Below, one piece after another: positions 35,614 through 45,975 of a stretch of DNA of 64,000 nt; positions within the stretch are counted from its first letter, which is position 1, and every line of letters starts with the position of its first letter. The notes below the pieces were generated by a model that made no database searches, was not told the DNA's origin, and was given only the letters and a program-made list of their open reading frames with translations. Location: contig JAIXWD010000004.1 in assembly GCA_027482225.1 (NCBI GenBank), positions 1-64,000 of the forward strand, given 5' to 3'. A program made the position numbers and the translations under genes. Source of the stretch: Bacteroidota bacterium. GTDB lineage: Bacteria > Bacteroidota > Bacteroidia > UKL13-3.

Positions 35614-38600
35614 TTATAATTTTTCTATTTCTTTTTCTGTAATTACTGGAGGCTTAGGTTTTCCTGCCTCTTCTTCTGCAATAATTTGTTTTAATCTATC
35701 AATTGCTGCAGTTTTATTAATACCATCATCTAGGTTTTCAATTAAACTCTGCAAGGTAGCTTTAGCTTGAAAATTGTCTTTTTGAGCGTGATAAATTTCA
35801 GCTAAAAGTAAAAATGCCTTCTCATACCATTTGTTGTAGCTGGCGTATTTTTCTGATATTTCAAATACTGTTTTTTTACTGCCGTTAAAGTCTTTTTTGA
35901 TGTATTGAATAAAGGCTACATGATATTTAGCTTCTGCTGCATAAACGTTTTTTGTTTCTTTTATTAAATAATTCCAGCCTACCAATGCGCTGTCGTATTG
36001 GTTATTGCCCATATAAAATCGTGCAATATTTAAATTAGCATCTAATAATCCATCTTTTGTACTTAAACCTGAGTTAGCATATTTAAATGAATACATAGCT
36101 GCAGTATCAATTGAGAATGCCATCATGGTTGTTTTCATCATACCAGTAATGGCAACTTGTAAATTCTCTCTACCACTTGCAATTCGTTCTAATGCGCTGT
36201 AATATTCAAATGCTTTACGCCATTGTTTTTTATTGTACAATAGCACGGCTGTTTGACGAGTTGCACGTTCTGTAAAGTCATTGCGATTTTGGTTGGCTAC
36301 ATATTCATAGCAAACCAATGCATCTTCCATATTCTTTAATTTAAAATCACACTCAGCTTTGTAATAGTTGGCTTTTAAAATAAAGAACCCACCACCAAAA
36401 CGATTGATGTATGAGCCAAATAATTTGCTTGCTTTTAAGCAGTCACCATTTTTATATTGATTAAAAGCGGCCTCGTAGCTAATGCTATCTTGATATGTAG
36501 GAGAAACTACTACACATGATGCCGATTTAATAAAATCAAGGTATTCATCAGTTTCCCCTTTATTAATGTAAATATTTTTCACCACAGCAAGTGCTTCTCT
36601 TGCCTCATCTGTATTACAATAATCTGTAGCTAAGATTTTAAACGTAGCTAATGCTTCATTGTCATCTCCATTGTTGTAATAGGCCAAACCTTTATACTGT
36701 ATCGCTTTTCTGATGTACATACTTCGCGGATAGTTTTTAATGATGTTATCAAATCCGTTTACTGCTGCTGTATAGTTTTCTGTTTGAAGATTTACGTTTG
36801 CAATTTCAAATAACGCATCATCAATATATGGAGATTTTTTATAGTTATTGATGATATTTTGTAGGGCGCTGATTTTATCTGTTGGCTTACTTAATAGCCC
36901 GTAAATCATAGCTTTTTGATACAATGCATAGTCGCTTCCATTCAATTTTTTTGCAACAATCATTTCGTAATGGTCTAAGGCGCGGTTATATTCTTTGGCT
37001 ACAAAGTAACAATCGGCTACACGCATGGCTGCATCAGTATATAATTCAGGGCTATTTTGCGCATGGCTGCTCTCTAAAAACTTTTTAAAGTTGGTAACAC
37101 CATCTGTGTAGTTTTCTAGCTTTATATTGCAATATCCTAAGTTATAAAATGCTAGCGGATAGAAACGAGTAAATTTTACTTCATTTTCATATTTCAAAAA
37201 CGTTTTGTAATGTGATTCAGACTCTTTAAACTTACCTTGTTTGTAGTGCATTTCTGCTTGCCAGAAATAAGACAATGCATATAGTTTTTTATCATCATCC
37301 ATCGTTTGCGATTTGATGAAATATTCGTCTGCTACTTGGTAATTGTTATTTAAATATTGCTCTTCAGCGAAATAATACAATACACGTTGGTAAGCCACTT
37401 TGTTGTCTTGGGTAGGTTTTTTAATACTTTCTATAACAGCAATGGCTTGTTTGTAGTTACGCGTACTCATTAATAAATCGCCTAAAACACCACGAGCCTC
37501 ATCAATATATTGGCTCTCGGGATAATCGTTTACAAATTTCACAAAATCTTTTAATGCATCTGCTTGGTTTAATTCGTAACTTATTTTAGCATAATTAAAT
37601 AATGCCAACTCGGTAATATGCTGATCAAATTTTAATTTATAAGCTCTGTCGAAAGCTAATCTAGCAGAAGGTTTTTTATCAGTTTTGATATAACATTCTG
37701 CTAGGTGAAAGTGTGCAAATTGTGAAGTGGTATCTTGTTTATCCGTTATGCGTGTAAACTGTTCAATGGCTTTATCGTATTTGCCAATATTAAAATATGC
37801 ATAGCCCAAACGATATATATCTTTGCTGTTTAATTGTATAGGTGGATTTGCATTATACGACTCTAAGTAAGGTACAGCTTTCGCATGTTCGTCTAAGTTA
37901 AAATAACTTTGACCTACAATACCTGCAACATCATCTGCAACATCTTTATTGTTTATACTATCTGCAAATGCTACAACTTGTTTATACTGTTTACGAGTAA
38001 ATAATATTTGAGCGATGTAAACTTGTGATAATGGGCCAAAAATTTTACTGCTTTTTATGCGGTTAAAATGGGTTAATGCTTCATCATAGTTGCCATCTTT
38101 GTATACCACATATCCATAATAATAATTTGCAGGGTCGTAGTATTTATTTTTTTCGTCTTTTATGTTTTTAAAGGATAATTTACTTTCGTTAAATTTATCG
38201 GTTTTAAAATAACAGTAACCTTTTATAAACCAGTATTCATCAGCTTCTTCGTTGGTTAAACTTAACGCATCAACTTGTTCTAAATACTGTACTGCACGTT
38301 TATTGTCTTTTGATCGGTAAAAGTACCTGCCTAACTGAAAGTAAGCTAATTTTGCTTTTGGATTCTCGGGAAAGTTTTGATAAACGTAACTAAGTTTTGC
38401 TATGGCATCAGCATTAAATAATTCCATGGCGCATACTCCAGCATAATAGTGCGCATTAATCACACTTTCTCTATCAGTACTTTGAGTTGTATATTGGTCA
38501 AATAATTGCTGAGCCGCTGCGTATTTCTCTTTGTAAAAAAGCTCGTAAGCTTCTTTGTAGATTTTGAAACGGAATTCGTTGTTTAACGTTTGTTGTGCTT

Positions 38601-38658
38601 TTGCAACATGCGAAAAGCCAATTAACATCGAAAGGTATAAAATTCTTTTTAAGTTCAT
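35614..38658 (-). CDS. Large exported tetratricopeptide-repeat protein
   Basis: A 1014-residue protein with a signal peptide (MNLKRILYLSMLIGFSHVAKAQ) followed by about 25 TPR-like helical hairpins over nearly its whole length. The repeats show the usual pattern, for example YFNIGKYDKAIEQFTRI, NLGYCNIKLENYTDGVTNFKKFLE and YKGLAYYNNGDDNEALATFKIL. The C-terminus is charged (EEEAGKPKPPVITEKEIEKL). It is likely a periplasmic scaffold. Comparable YbgF-like proteins coordinate wall and outer-membrane constriction, and the SPOR protein in the same operon fits that idea, but this is inference. Confidence 0.85.
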   Translation of the reverse strand: MNLKRILYLSMLIGFSHVAKAQQTLNNEFRFKIYKEAYELFYKEKYAAAQQLFDQYTTQSTDRESVINAHYYAGVCAMELFNADAIAKLSYVYQNFPENPKAKLAYFQLGRYFYRSKDNKRAVQYLEQVDALSLTNEEADEYWFIKGYCYFKTDKFNESKLSFKNIKDEKNKYYDPANYYYGYVVYKDGNYDEALTHFNRIKSSKIFGPLSQVYIAQILFTRKQYKQVVAFADSINNKDVADDVAGIVGQSYFNLDEHAKAVPYLESYNANPPIQLNSKDIYRLGYAYFNIGKYDKAIEQFTRITDKQDTTSQFAHFHLAECYIKTDKKPSARLAFDRAYKLKFDQHITELALFNYAKISYELNQADALKDFVKFVNDYPESQYIDEARGVLGDLLMSTRNYKQAIAVIESIKKPTQDNKVAYQRVLYYFAEEQYLNNNYQVADEYFIKSQTMDDDKKLYALSYFWQAEMHYKQGKFKESESHYKTFLKYENEVKFTRFYPLAFYNLGYCNIKLENYTDGVTNFKKFLESSHAQNSPELYTDAAMRVADCYFVAKEYNRALDHYEMIVAKKLNGSDYALYQKAMIYGLLSKPTDKISALQNIINNYKKSPYIDDALFEIANVNLQTENYTAAVNGFDNIIKNYPRSMYIRKAIQYKGLAYYNNGDDNEALATFKILATDYCNTDEAREALAVVKNIYINKGETDEYLDFIKSASCVVVSPTYQDSISYEAAFNQYKNGDCLKASKLFGSYINRFGGGFFILKANYYKAECDFKLKNMEDALVCYEYVANQNRNDFTERATRQTAVLLYNKKQWRKAFEYYSALERIASGRENLQVAITGMMKTTMMAFSIDTAAMYSFKYANSGLSTKDGLLDANLNIARFYMGNNQYDSALVGWNYLIKETKNVYAAEAKYHVAFIQYIKKDFNGSKKTVFEISEKYASYNKWYEKAFLLLAEIYHAQKDNFQAKATLQSLIENLDDGINKTAAIDRLKQIIAEEEAGKPKPPVITEKEIEKL

Positions 38659-38712
38659 AGCGTTTAATCATAAATAGGATTAACGCCATCGAATCTAAAA
38701 GCAATACCAATT

Positions 38713-40995
38713 TTAGAAGGAATAATTTATCCCCACAGTGGGAATAATAGGTAACTGATTAATGCGTGTAAAGCGAGCTCTATCGAAATAGAAAATGTTA
38801 TCACGGTTGTATACGTTGGTAGCGGCCACTGTTAAGGTCATGGTTTGATTTTTCTTGAGGGTCATTTTTTTAGACAGTGACACATCCATGCGGTGGAAAC
38901 TTGGTAAACGACCATTATTAATCTCTGTATAATAAACACCAATATTACCATTTTGCGTTAATGGATTACCTGGTGCTTCAGTGTTTAACTTTTCATAAAA
39001 TCCTTGTGTTTGTGTAAATGGAAATCCTGAGCCAAAATTCCAACGCGTATTTAGGTTCCAAGAACGTTTTTTATCAAAAGTATATGTAGCTACTAAATTA
39101 ACATTATGTCGTCTGTCAAAATGAGGAGAATAATTACGTGTGCCATCAAAACGTTCAACATAAGTTAAACTATATACAGCCCATAAATACATTTTTTTAA
39201 ACTCATATTTATATTTAAAATCCATACCGTAAGAATTACCAATTTCTATGGCAAAATCGTTACGTTGAAATTCCGGTTTACTTAGGTCATTTTCATCGTA
39301 AAGTTTATCTCTATTAATATTGGTTAACTGAGTAAAATCTTTATAAAAACCTTCTATATTAATTTCTTGGTGTTGACCTAAATCTAACTCAATACCTGCA
39401 CCATAATGCCAAGCTCTTTGCAATGCACTGGTTACGTTTTGTCCGTTAAATTTACGTGGTAAGTTTTCTGGCCCTGATAAGAAACCATAGAATAAATTCA
39501 CCACATCTTGATCGTTTACTGCGGCTATTAAATTTTGTGTGTAAAATCCTCCAGCTACTTTTAGTCTAATTTTCTCGGTAACATTATATTTTGCAGCCAA
39601 TCTTGGTTCAACAGTAAACTCAGCAAGTGAAGCATAGTTTTGAACGCGCAGCCCAGGTTCTAGTACTAATCTGCCCCAGTTTTTTTTGTAGCGAAAATAA
39701 CCACTTAATTCTGTTGTAAATTCTTCTTGTTTTAGTTGTCGGCCAAATAAATTAGTGTAATTATAATCCGTGCTAAAACCATTCATCTCAAGGCCATATT
39801 TAATATCATCTTTACCAATAAAGTAGCTAAAGTTAACATTAATATTAAAGCCATTTATGCTACTTTCACGAGGTTTTCCATCGGCCTCGGTTTGGTTCAT
39901 TTTGTATTGCGAATATCCAACTGCACCATTAATTACGGTAGAGCCCTCAGGTATAATGTAAAAATTAGCTCCACCTCCACTTGATTTCCAATTGTATTGT
40001 GTTTGAGGATAATCTACTTTATCTCTAAAGTCGAAACCAAACAAGTTAATTTTAGATCCACTTGAACTAATGAAACTGGCCTTTGCATACAAATCGCTGA
40101 AGCTAAAAGGCAATCCATCTATTCCTGCATAGCTATATAGTATTGGTGCAGTTATGTTTAGGTATGAGTTTTTGTATGAAACTATGTACGAGGCAGAAGC
40201 GCCACCTTCAGTAAATTTACTAATGGGTCCTTCAAATAATATTTTAGAACTTATAGGACTTGCAGAAACTTTACCTCCAAATCGTGTTTTGTTACCTTCT
40301 CGCGTATTTACATCAATAATGGCACCTATCCTTCCACCATATTGTGCACCAAATCCACCGGCATATACATCTGCGCTTCTAATTACATCAGCATCAAATA
40401 CACTAAACAAACCTATGGAGTGGAATGGATTATATATAATCATACCATCTAAAAGTACTTTATTGTGCACTGGGGTGCCGCCTCTAATATAAAGTTGTCC
40501 GCCTTGATCACCGCTAAAAACAACACCTGGAAGAACCTGAAGATATTGAGCCAGATCAGGCTCACCACCAAAGGCAGGTAATTGTTTTAACTCTTTTTGT
40601 GTAATGGTATTTACAGATATTTTTACATCAGTGCGTGCTTTTTGTCTATCACCAACTATAGTAGCTTCTTCCATTTGTACGGCAGTTGAAATGGCATAAA
40701 GGTTTTGAGTGGTAATTTTTCCTGAACTAATAGTGATTTTTGCAATAGCAGTATCGTAGCCAATTACGGCACATTTTAATGTGTAAGTACCTTCCTTTAA
40801 TTTACTTAATGCATAAAATCCATTAATGTCGGTTTGTTTACCAGTCATTAATTCTTGGATAAATACAGTGGTGAAAATTAGGGGTTCACCAGTTTTTTTA
40901 TCGTATACAAAACCTCTTACTTCACCTGTTTGTGCTAGTGTTTTAGTAATTGTTAATAGGCAAATTGCCGCCAGTGTGTAAATATGTTTTATCAC
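38713..40995 (-). CDS. TonB-dependent receptor with carboxypeptidase-like regulatory domain
   Basis: A 760-residue outer-membrane receptor. The signal peptide (about 1-21, ending LAQ) precedes a carboxypeptidase-regulatory-like beta-sandwich (24-105; GEVRGFVYDKKTGEPL, TDINGFYALSKLKEGTYTL). A plug domain (about 125-235; LQVLPGVVFSGDQGGQLYIRGG) and a 22-strand barrel ending in NYSF follow. No SusD partner gene is adjacent, so import of a glycan is not implied; the ligand is unknown. The start codon is GTG at 40995; no in-frame ATG lies nearby. First gene of the five-gene envelope set, divergent from the polysaccharide cluster. Confidence 0.92.
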   Translation of the reverse strand: MIKHIYTLAAICLLTITKTLAQTGEVRGFVYDKKTGEPLIFTTVFIQELMTGKQTDINGFYALSKLKEGTYTLKCAVIGYDTAIAKITISSGKITTQNLYAISTAVQMEEATIVGDRQKARTDVKISVNTITQKELKQLPAFGGEPDLAQYLQVLPGVVFSGDQGGQLYIRGGTPVHNKVLLDGMIIYNPFHSIGLFSVFDADVIRSADVYAGGFGAQYGGRIGAIIDVNTREGNKTRFGGKVSASPISSKILFEGPISKFTEGGASASYIVSYKNSYLNITAPILYSYAGIDGLPFSFSDLYAKASFISSSGSKINLFGFDFRDKVDYPQTQYNWKSSGGGANFYIIPEGSTVINGAVGYSQYKMNQTEADGKPRESSINGFNINVNFSYFIGKDDIKYGLEMNGFSTDYNYTNLFGRQLKQEEFTTELSGYFRYKKNWGRLVLEPGLRVQNYASLAEFTVEPRLAAKYNVTEKIRLKVAGGFYTQNLIAAVNDQDVVNLFYGFLSGPENLPRKFNGQNVTSALQRAWHYGAGIELDLGQHQEINIEGFYKDFTQLTNINRDKLYDENDLSKPEFQRNDFAIEIGNSYGMDFKYKYEFKKMYLWAVYSLTYVERFDGTRNYSPHFDRRHNVNLVATYTFDKKRSWNLNTRWNFGSGFPFTQTQGFYEKLNTEAPGNPLTQNGNIGVYYTEINNGRLPSFHRMDVSLSKKMTLKKNQTMTLTVAATNVYNRDNIFYFDRARFTRINQLPIIPTVGINYSF

Positions 40996-41100
40996 TTTTG
41001 ATGTATAAAAAGTTAAATTTTTACAAGAATACTATTTTTAATAAGACTCTCACTAATAAAAAAAGGTTCTGTTTAATATTGAATTGATATGCTAAAGCTC

Positions 41101-41130
41101 TTGTTTAGCGTTTATTAAATATTATTTTTG
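41101..41130 (+). promoter_or_regulatory. Bacteroidota-type promoter of the polysaccharide cluster
   Basis: TTG (41101-41103), a 19-base spacer and TATTTTTG (41123-41130) match both consensus elements and their spacing exactly, 20 bases before the wza start codon. The tight packing of the genes that follow suggests this promoter drives at least the genes up to 54659. Confidence 0.72.
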
Positions 41131-41150
41131 CAGGTATTGCATCATAGTAT

Positions 41151-43589
41151 ATGAATAAAACAACATTAAGTCTAGTCCTATTTTTTTGCTTATCAGTAAT
41201 TTGTTTTGAGGTTTCTGCTCAGCAAAAAAGTATTTCCATGCAAAACATATCGGAGGTAAGGGTTGATGAGTTGAGTGATGATCAAATTAGGCAATTTATA
41301 GCTGAGTTTAAAACATCAGGATACAGTATTAATCAGGTTGAGCAAATTGCCATTCAGCGTAAGATGCCTGCAGCCGAGGTGCAAAAACTTAAACAGCGCA
41401 TTGAAAAAATTGAGTCGAAGGCTGGTAGTACAAATGTTAATGTTGCTCAAAATCTTGATCGAAATTATAGTGAGGATGCTGAAAAAGCAACTGATAAAGG
41501 CGAAAATTTATTTCAGGTGCAAGAGAAAAAAGTATTTGGTGCAGAGTTATTTAGCAACAAAAACTTAACATTTGAACCCAACTTAAAAATTGCTACTCCA
41601 CTTAATTATCAATTAGGCCCTGATGATGAATTAATTGTTGATGTTTATGGTTTTAGTGAAGTTACTCACCGTTTAAAAGTTACTCCAGAAGGTTATATAC
41701 GCATTCCTTTAATTGGTCCTGTGCAAGTTTCGGGTTTATCAATTGAACAAGCTAGAAAAAAAATAATTGGGCAATTAACTTCGATATATTCTGGTATTGC
41801 AAGTGGCAACACTTCTGTTAGTATTACATTAGGCTCAATTAGAAGTATTAAAGTGAATATTTTAGGTGAGGTAAATATGCCGGGGTCTTATACTTTACCT
41901 TCTTTAGCAACTGTTTTTAATGGGCTTTATGCAAGTGGCGGTCCTAACAAAAACGGTTCTTTTAGGAATATTAAAGTAATAAGAGGGGGGAAAACGGTTG
42001 CTGTTGTTGATGTTTATGAGTTTTTAGTGAAAGGAGAAATTAAAGGAAACATCCGATTAATGGATCAGGATATTATAAAAGTAGGCGCATATGAAAATCG
42101 GGTAGAGTTAATCGGAGAGATAAAACGGCCTGCTTATTATGAAATAACCAAAAATGAAACATTAAAAGACGTGATTGGATTTGCAGGCGGGTTTACTGAT
42201 GTAGCATATAAGGACAGGATTAAGGTAACAAGAAATACCAATAAAGAACGCAGTGTTGCAGATGTTCCTAATGATATGTTTGGCATGTTTAATCCTAAAT
42301 CAGGAGATGTATACGAAATAGGGAAAATAATTGATAGATATGAGAACCGTGTTGAAATTAGAGGAGCCGTTTTTCGTCCAGGAATTTACGCAATTGAAGA
42401 AGGCCTAACTATCTCTAAATTAATTAAAAAGGCTGATGGATTAAAGGAGGATGCCTTCACGTCTAGAGCAATTATATACCGATTAAAGGCTGATAATAGT
42501 TCTGAGGTGATTAATTTTGATGTGAATGATGTATTAAACGGAAAAAATGATATCGTATTAAAACGAGAGGATTTAATTGAAATCAACTCTAAATTGGCAC
42601 TGAGGGAAGAATATGTTATTACAATTTTAGGTGAAGTACTAAGACCGGGCAAATACCCCTTTGCTGAAAAAGCAAGGGTAGAAGATTTGATTATTTCAGC
42701 AGGAGGCCTTAAAGAAAATGCATCTAGAAGAAAAATAGAAATTGCGCGAAGGTTTAAAACAGACGGAACCACTGTTGAGGCAAATGCTGCAACAATAATT
42801 ACCTACGAGGTAAGTGACGACCTGAAAACTAAACAAGAAGTTTTCTTAATGCCATATGATATCATTACAATTTATGCTATTCCAGGTTACACGCAGCAAA
42901 AAAATGTTTTGATTGAAGGAGAAGTTAATTATCCAGGACAATACACTATTTCAAGTAAAGCAGAAAGAATTTCTGATTTAATTAAACGTTCTGGAGGAAC
43001 AACAGCATTTGCATTTACTGATGGTGCCGTATTAATAAGAACAAGAAAGTTGACTGCAGCCGACAAAATAATTAGAGAGCAAAAGATTGAAGCATTGATA
43101 AAACAAACCAAGGATACAAGTAGGCTCCAAGAAATAATTGAAAATGAAGTGGGAAACCTCACATCAATTGTGGGTATAAACTTAACAAAAATTTTATCAA
43201 AGCCTGGATGTAAGGCAGACTTATTATTAGATGATGGTGATTTGATTAATGTACCCAACACCAAACAAACGGTAAAAGTGGGTGGCGAGGTATTATACCC
43301 TGTGCGTATACCATACCAAAAATTCACGAGTTTTAGAAGTTATATTCAGGGTTCTGGAGGCTTTACTCAAAGTGCACTAAAAAGCAGGAGCTATGTAGTT
43401 TATGCTAACGGTTCAGCTAAGTCAACAAAAAACTTTTTAGTGTTTAAACTCTATCCTAAAGTATTACCTGGGTCAGAAATTATTATACCTGCCAAAGAAG
43501 AGCGTAAAAAGTTAACAGCTGTTGAAATTGTGAGTATGACAGCAAGTTTGACTACATTAGCTGTAATTGTGATATCGTTGTTAAAGTAA
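41151..43589 (+). CDS. wza: Polysaccharide export outer-membrane protein with multiple SLBB domains (Wza family)
   Basis: Forms the outer-membrane/periplasmic channel through which the polysaccharide leaves the cell. The 812 residues are much longer than E. coli Wza (about 380) because of extra SLBB repeats. A signal peptide (1-23, ending SAQ) and a charged helical region precede the export domain (about 145-235; YQLGPDDELIVDVYGFSEV). About six SLBB units follow, each starting like VNILGEVNMPGSYTL, VELIGEIKRPAYYEI, VEIRGAVFRPGIYAI, VTILGEVLRPGKYPF, VLIEGEVNYPGQYTI and VKVGGEVLYPVRI. A C-terminal membrane helix ends the protein. First gene of the cluster, directly after the consensus promoter. 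Confidence 0.93.
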   Translation: MNKTTLSLVLFFCLSVICFEVSAQQKSISMQNISEVRVDELSDDQIRQFIAEFKTSGYSINQVEQIAIQRKMPAAEVQKLKQRIEKIESKAGSTNVNVAQNLDRNYSEDAEKATDKGENLFQVQEKKVFGAELFSNKNLTFEPNLKIATPLNYQLGPDDELIVDVYGFSEVTHRLKVTPEGYIRIPLIGPVQVSGLSIEQARKKIIGQLTSIYSGIASGNTSVSITLGSIRSIKVNILGEVNMPGSYTLPSLATVFNGLYASGGPNKNGSFRNIKVIRGGKTVAVVDVYEFLVKGEIKGNIRLMDQDIIKVGAYENRVELIGEIKRPAYYEITKNETLKDVIGFAGGFTDVAYKDRIKVTRNTNKERSVADVPNDMFGMFNPKSGDVYEIGKIIDRYENRVEIRGAVFRPGIYAIEEGLTISKLIKKADGLKEDAFTSRAIIYRLKADNSSEVINFDVNDVLNGKNDIVLKREDLIEINSKLALREEYVITILGEVLRPGKYPFAEKARVEDLIISAGGLKENASRRKIEIARRFKTDGTTVEANAATIITYEVSDDLKTKQEVFLMPYDIITIYAIPGYTQQKNVLIEGEVNYPGQYTISSKAERISDLIKRSGGTTAFAFTDGAVLIRTRKLTAADKIIREQKIEALIKQTKDTSRLQEIIENEVGNLTSIVGINLTKILSKPGCKADLLLDDGDLINVPNTKQTVKVGGEVLYPVRIPYQKFTSFRSYIQGSGGFTQSALKSRSYVVYANGSAKSTKNFLVFKLYPKVLPGSEIIIPAKEERKKLTAVEIVSMTASLTTLAVIVISLLK

Positions 43590-43599
43590 AAATGTAATT

Positions 43600-44676
43600 A
43601 TGAGTAATTCCCAAGATATTAAGCTAACAGAAATAGTTTTACAAGTTGAAAAGCTATTTAAAATTCTAATTACTAGATGGAAGTTACTTATCTTAGTTGG
43701 GTTTATTGGTGGTGTAATTGGTTTTGTATATGCTTCATTTCAAAGCCCTTCTTACATTTCTAGATTAAGTTTTATGCTAAATGATAAGGAAAGTGGTATT
43801 CCAAGTTCTTTATCTTCTTTAGCTGGATTAGCTGGCTTATCTGGAGGTGGTACAAGTACAAGTGATGATAGAATTGTATTTATGGCAAGCAGTCGTTTTA
43901 TAATTGCAAATACACTATTGGTAAAAGAAACCATCAATGGGAAAAACGATTTGCTCATCAATCATTATATAGATTTTAATAAAATGGTTGATGGATTTGA
44001 TTCGGATACTGCATTAAAAGATTTTGAAAGATTCACACATACTGAACAGAGCCAACTTACCTACGCTGAAAATAAAGTAATGGACATGGTTATTAAAAGT
44101 TTTATTGAAGGTAAAATGCTCTCTATTAGTGCTAAGAAAAAAACAGGATTGGTAACACAAAGCGCAGGAATTGTGCTGCTCGATTTTAAAAGTGAATCTG
44201 AAGAGTTTTCGAAATTATTTATCGAGAATTTATATAATAAGTTAAGCTTGTATTACATTAATAAATCAATAGAACGACAGCTATATAATTATACAATTAT
44301 ACAGCGGAGAGCAGATTCTATTCAAGATGAACTTTTACAAACCGAGAGTTCTGGTGCAGCGTTTGTTGATCAAAATCAGAATGTTGTTCGAATGAGTAGG
44401 AGAATGGAGGGTGATCGTTTACGTAAAAGGACTGAAATTCTTAACTTAATGTATGGAGAAGTACTAAAAAATTTAGAAATAGCAAAATTCACACTTGAAA
44501 ATCAAACCCCTTCATTAATTGTAGTAGATACCCCAACACTTCCATTAGAAAAGAAAAAAATGTCTAGACTTAAAACAGCTATTGGCATGGCTTTTTTATT
44601 GGGTTTTTTAGCTACCGTATATATTTTATTTAAAAGCTACACTATCGAAAAAAAGAAAATCAATCTTGCTGCTTAA
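43600..44676 (+). CDS. wzz: Chain-length determinant protein (Wzz family)
   Basis: An inner-membrane polysaccharide co-polymerase that sets chain length together with Wzy. The 358 residues have two membrane helices, near residues 30-48 and 320-342, flanking a periplasmic coiled region. The Wzz signature around the second helix is seen (PTLPLEKKKMSRLKTAIGMAFLLGF). A Gly/Ser-rich stretch (LAGLAGLSGGGTSTSDD) follows the first helix. No tyrosine kinase domain is attached and no kinase or phosphatase gene is in the cluster, which makes it the class 1 type. It lies 10 bases after wza. Confidence 0.9.
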   Translation: MSNSQDIKLTEIVLQVEKLFKILITRWKLLILVGFIGGVIGFVYASFQSPSYISRLSFMLNDKESGIPSSLSSLAGLAGLSGGGTSTSDDRIVFMASSRFIIANTLLVKETINGKNDLLINHYIDFNKMVDGFDSDTALKDFERFTHTEQSQLTYAENKVMDMVIKSFIEGKMLSISAKKKTGLVTQSAGIVLLDFKSESEEFSKLFIENLYNKLSLYYINKSIERQLYNYTIIQRRADSIQDELLQTESSGAAFVDQNQNVVRMSRRMEGDRLRKRTEILNLMYGEVLKNLEIAKFTLENQTPSLIVVDTPTLPLEKKKMSRLKTAIGMAFLLGFLATVYILFKSYTIEKKKINLAA

Positions 44677-44688
44677 TACTAACTATTC

Positions 44689-45975
44689 ATGGGTATTATT
44701 AAAAAGTTAAAATCGGCTGAGATTGTTCAAGTTTCTTTTTACAGTGGGATTTCAACGGTTATTAAAATTATCACATCCTTTGTTTCGGCAAAAGTTATAG
44801 CTATTTATTTAGGCCCAACAGGTTTAGGTATGTTGGGGCAGTTAACCAGTTTTATTGCTATCTTTCTTACTTTATCAACAGGAGCTATCACCACGGGGGT
44901 AATAAAATTTGTATCTGAGTATAAAAATGAGGAAGAATTACAACATCGACTGATTAAATCGGCATTACATATTACTTTATTATGTTCTTTAGTTTGTGCA
45001 TTAGTTATAGCATTTGGTAGTGTTTATTGGAGCAAAATCTTGTTTGGCAATTCATCATACGCATATGTGTTTGTAATACTAGGAATTACAGTAGTTTTTT
45101 ATGCAATTTTTTCATTAGCTATTTCAGTTCTAAATGGTATGCAGCAATACAAGTTATTTAATATTATAAATGTATTAGCAAGTATAGTTGGATTAATTTT
45201 TTCATTAACAATGGTTATGTTATATGGTATTAAAGGGGCCTTAATATCAGCTGTAACTTACCAATCAGTTGTATTTATCATGATGTTGTTTTTTATTCGA
45301 AATGCAGATTGGTTTCAATGGGATAAAATAAAGTCAGCTGTAATAAATCGAAATGATTATATAAAATTATCAAAGTTTTCGCTTATGGCTCTGGTATCTG
45401 CAGCTGCAGTTCCATTAGTACAAATTATTATTCGAAAGTATCTTGCATTAAAAGTTAGTCCTGAATCTGTAGGTTTTTATGAAGGTGTTAATCGGTTATC
45501 CTTAATTTATTTGAGTTTAATTACCACTACGTTTTCTGTTTACTATTTACCAAAACTATCTGCTTCAAAGAATAATTATGAGCTTAAAAGTTTAATTTTT
45601 AAAGGTTATACCTTCATTCTTCCTATAACCACATTAATTTTATTAGCTACATATTTTCTCCGTAATATTGTTATTACTGTAGTTTTTGCCGATTCGTTTA
45701 TGCCAATGGAAGCTTATTTCTTACCACAGTTAATTGGTGATTTTTTTAAAATTGCAAGTTGGCTTTTAGCCATGCAAATGATCGCAAAAGCGCAAACGAA
45801 ATTATTCATCGTTACAGAAATTCTTTTTGGCCTGCTCTTAATTGTTTTAACATATGTTTTAGTGAATAATTTTCAAGGTATTGGTTCTATTTATGCATAC
45901 GCAATAAATTATTTTATTTATTTTGTTGCTATGGTAGTAATTTTCAAAAAAATAGTTTTTAATGATAGAGTATGA
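44689..45975 (+). CDS. wzx: O-antigen/repeat-unit flippase, WzxE-like (first of two)
   Basis: Moves lipid-linked repeat units across the inner membrane. The 428 residues form about 12 membrane helices of the MATE/MVF superfamily. The N-terminus SGISTVIKIITSFVSAKVIAIYLGPTGLGMLGQLTSF is typical of O-antigen translocases related to WzxE. Positively charged residues between helices fit the family. It sits 12 bases after wzz and overlaps the next glycosyltransferase by 14 bases. A second, different flippase is encoded at 60711-62144. Confidence 0.9.
   Translation: MGIIKKLKSAEIVQVSFYSGISTVIKIITSFVSAKVIAIYLGPTGLGMLGQLTSFIAIFLTLSTGAITTGVIKFVSEYKNEEELQHRLIKSALHITLLCSLVCALVIAFGSVYWSKILFGNSSYAYVFVILGITVVFYAIFSLAISVLNGMQQYKLFNIINVLASIVGLIFSLTMVMLYGIKGALISAVTYQSVVFIMMLFFIRNADWFQWDKIKSAVINRNDYIKLSKFSLMALVSAAAVPLVQIIIRKYLALKVSPESVGFYEGVNRLSLIYLSLITTTFSVYYLPKLSASKNNYELKSLIFKGYTFILPITTLILLATYFLRNIVITVVFADSFMPMEAYFLPQLIGDFFKIASWLLAMQMIAKAQTKLFIVTEILFGLLLIVLTYVLVNNFQGIGSIYAYAINYFIYFVAMVVIFKKIVFNDRV

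Noticed and set aside
44689-45975. Horizontal transfer of the polysaccharide cluster judged by base composition
   Set aside because: The cluster is AT-rich, but so is the whole window; no clear compositional break could be judged by eye.
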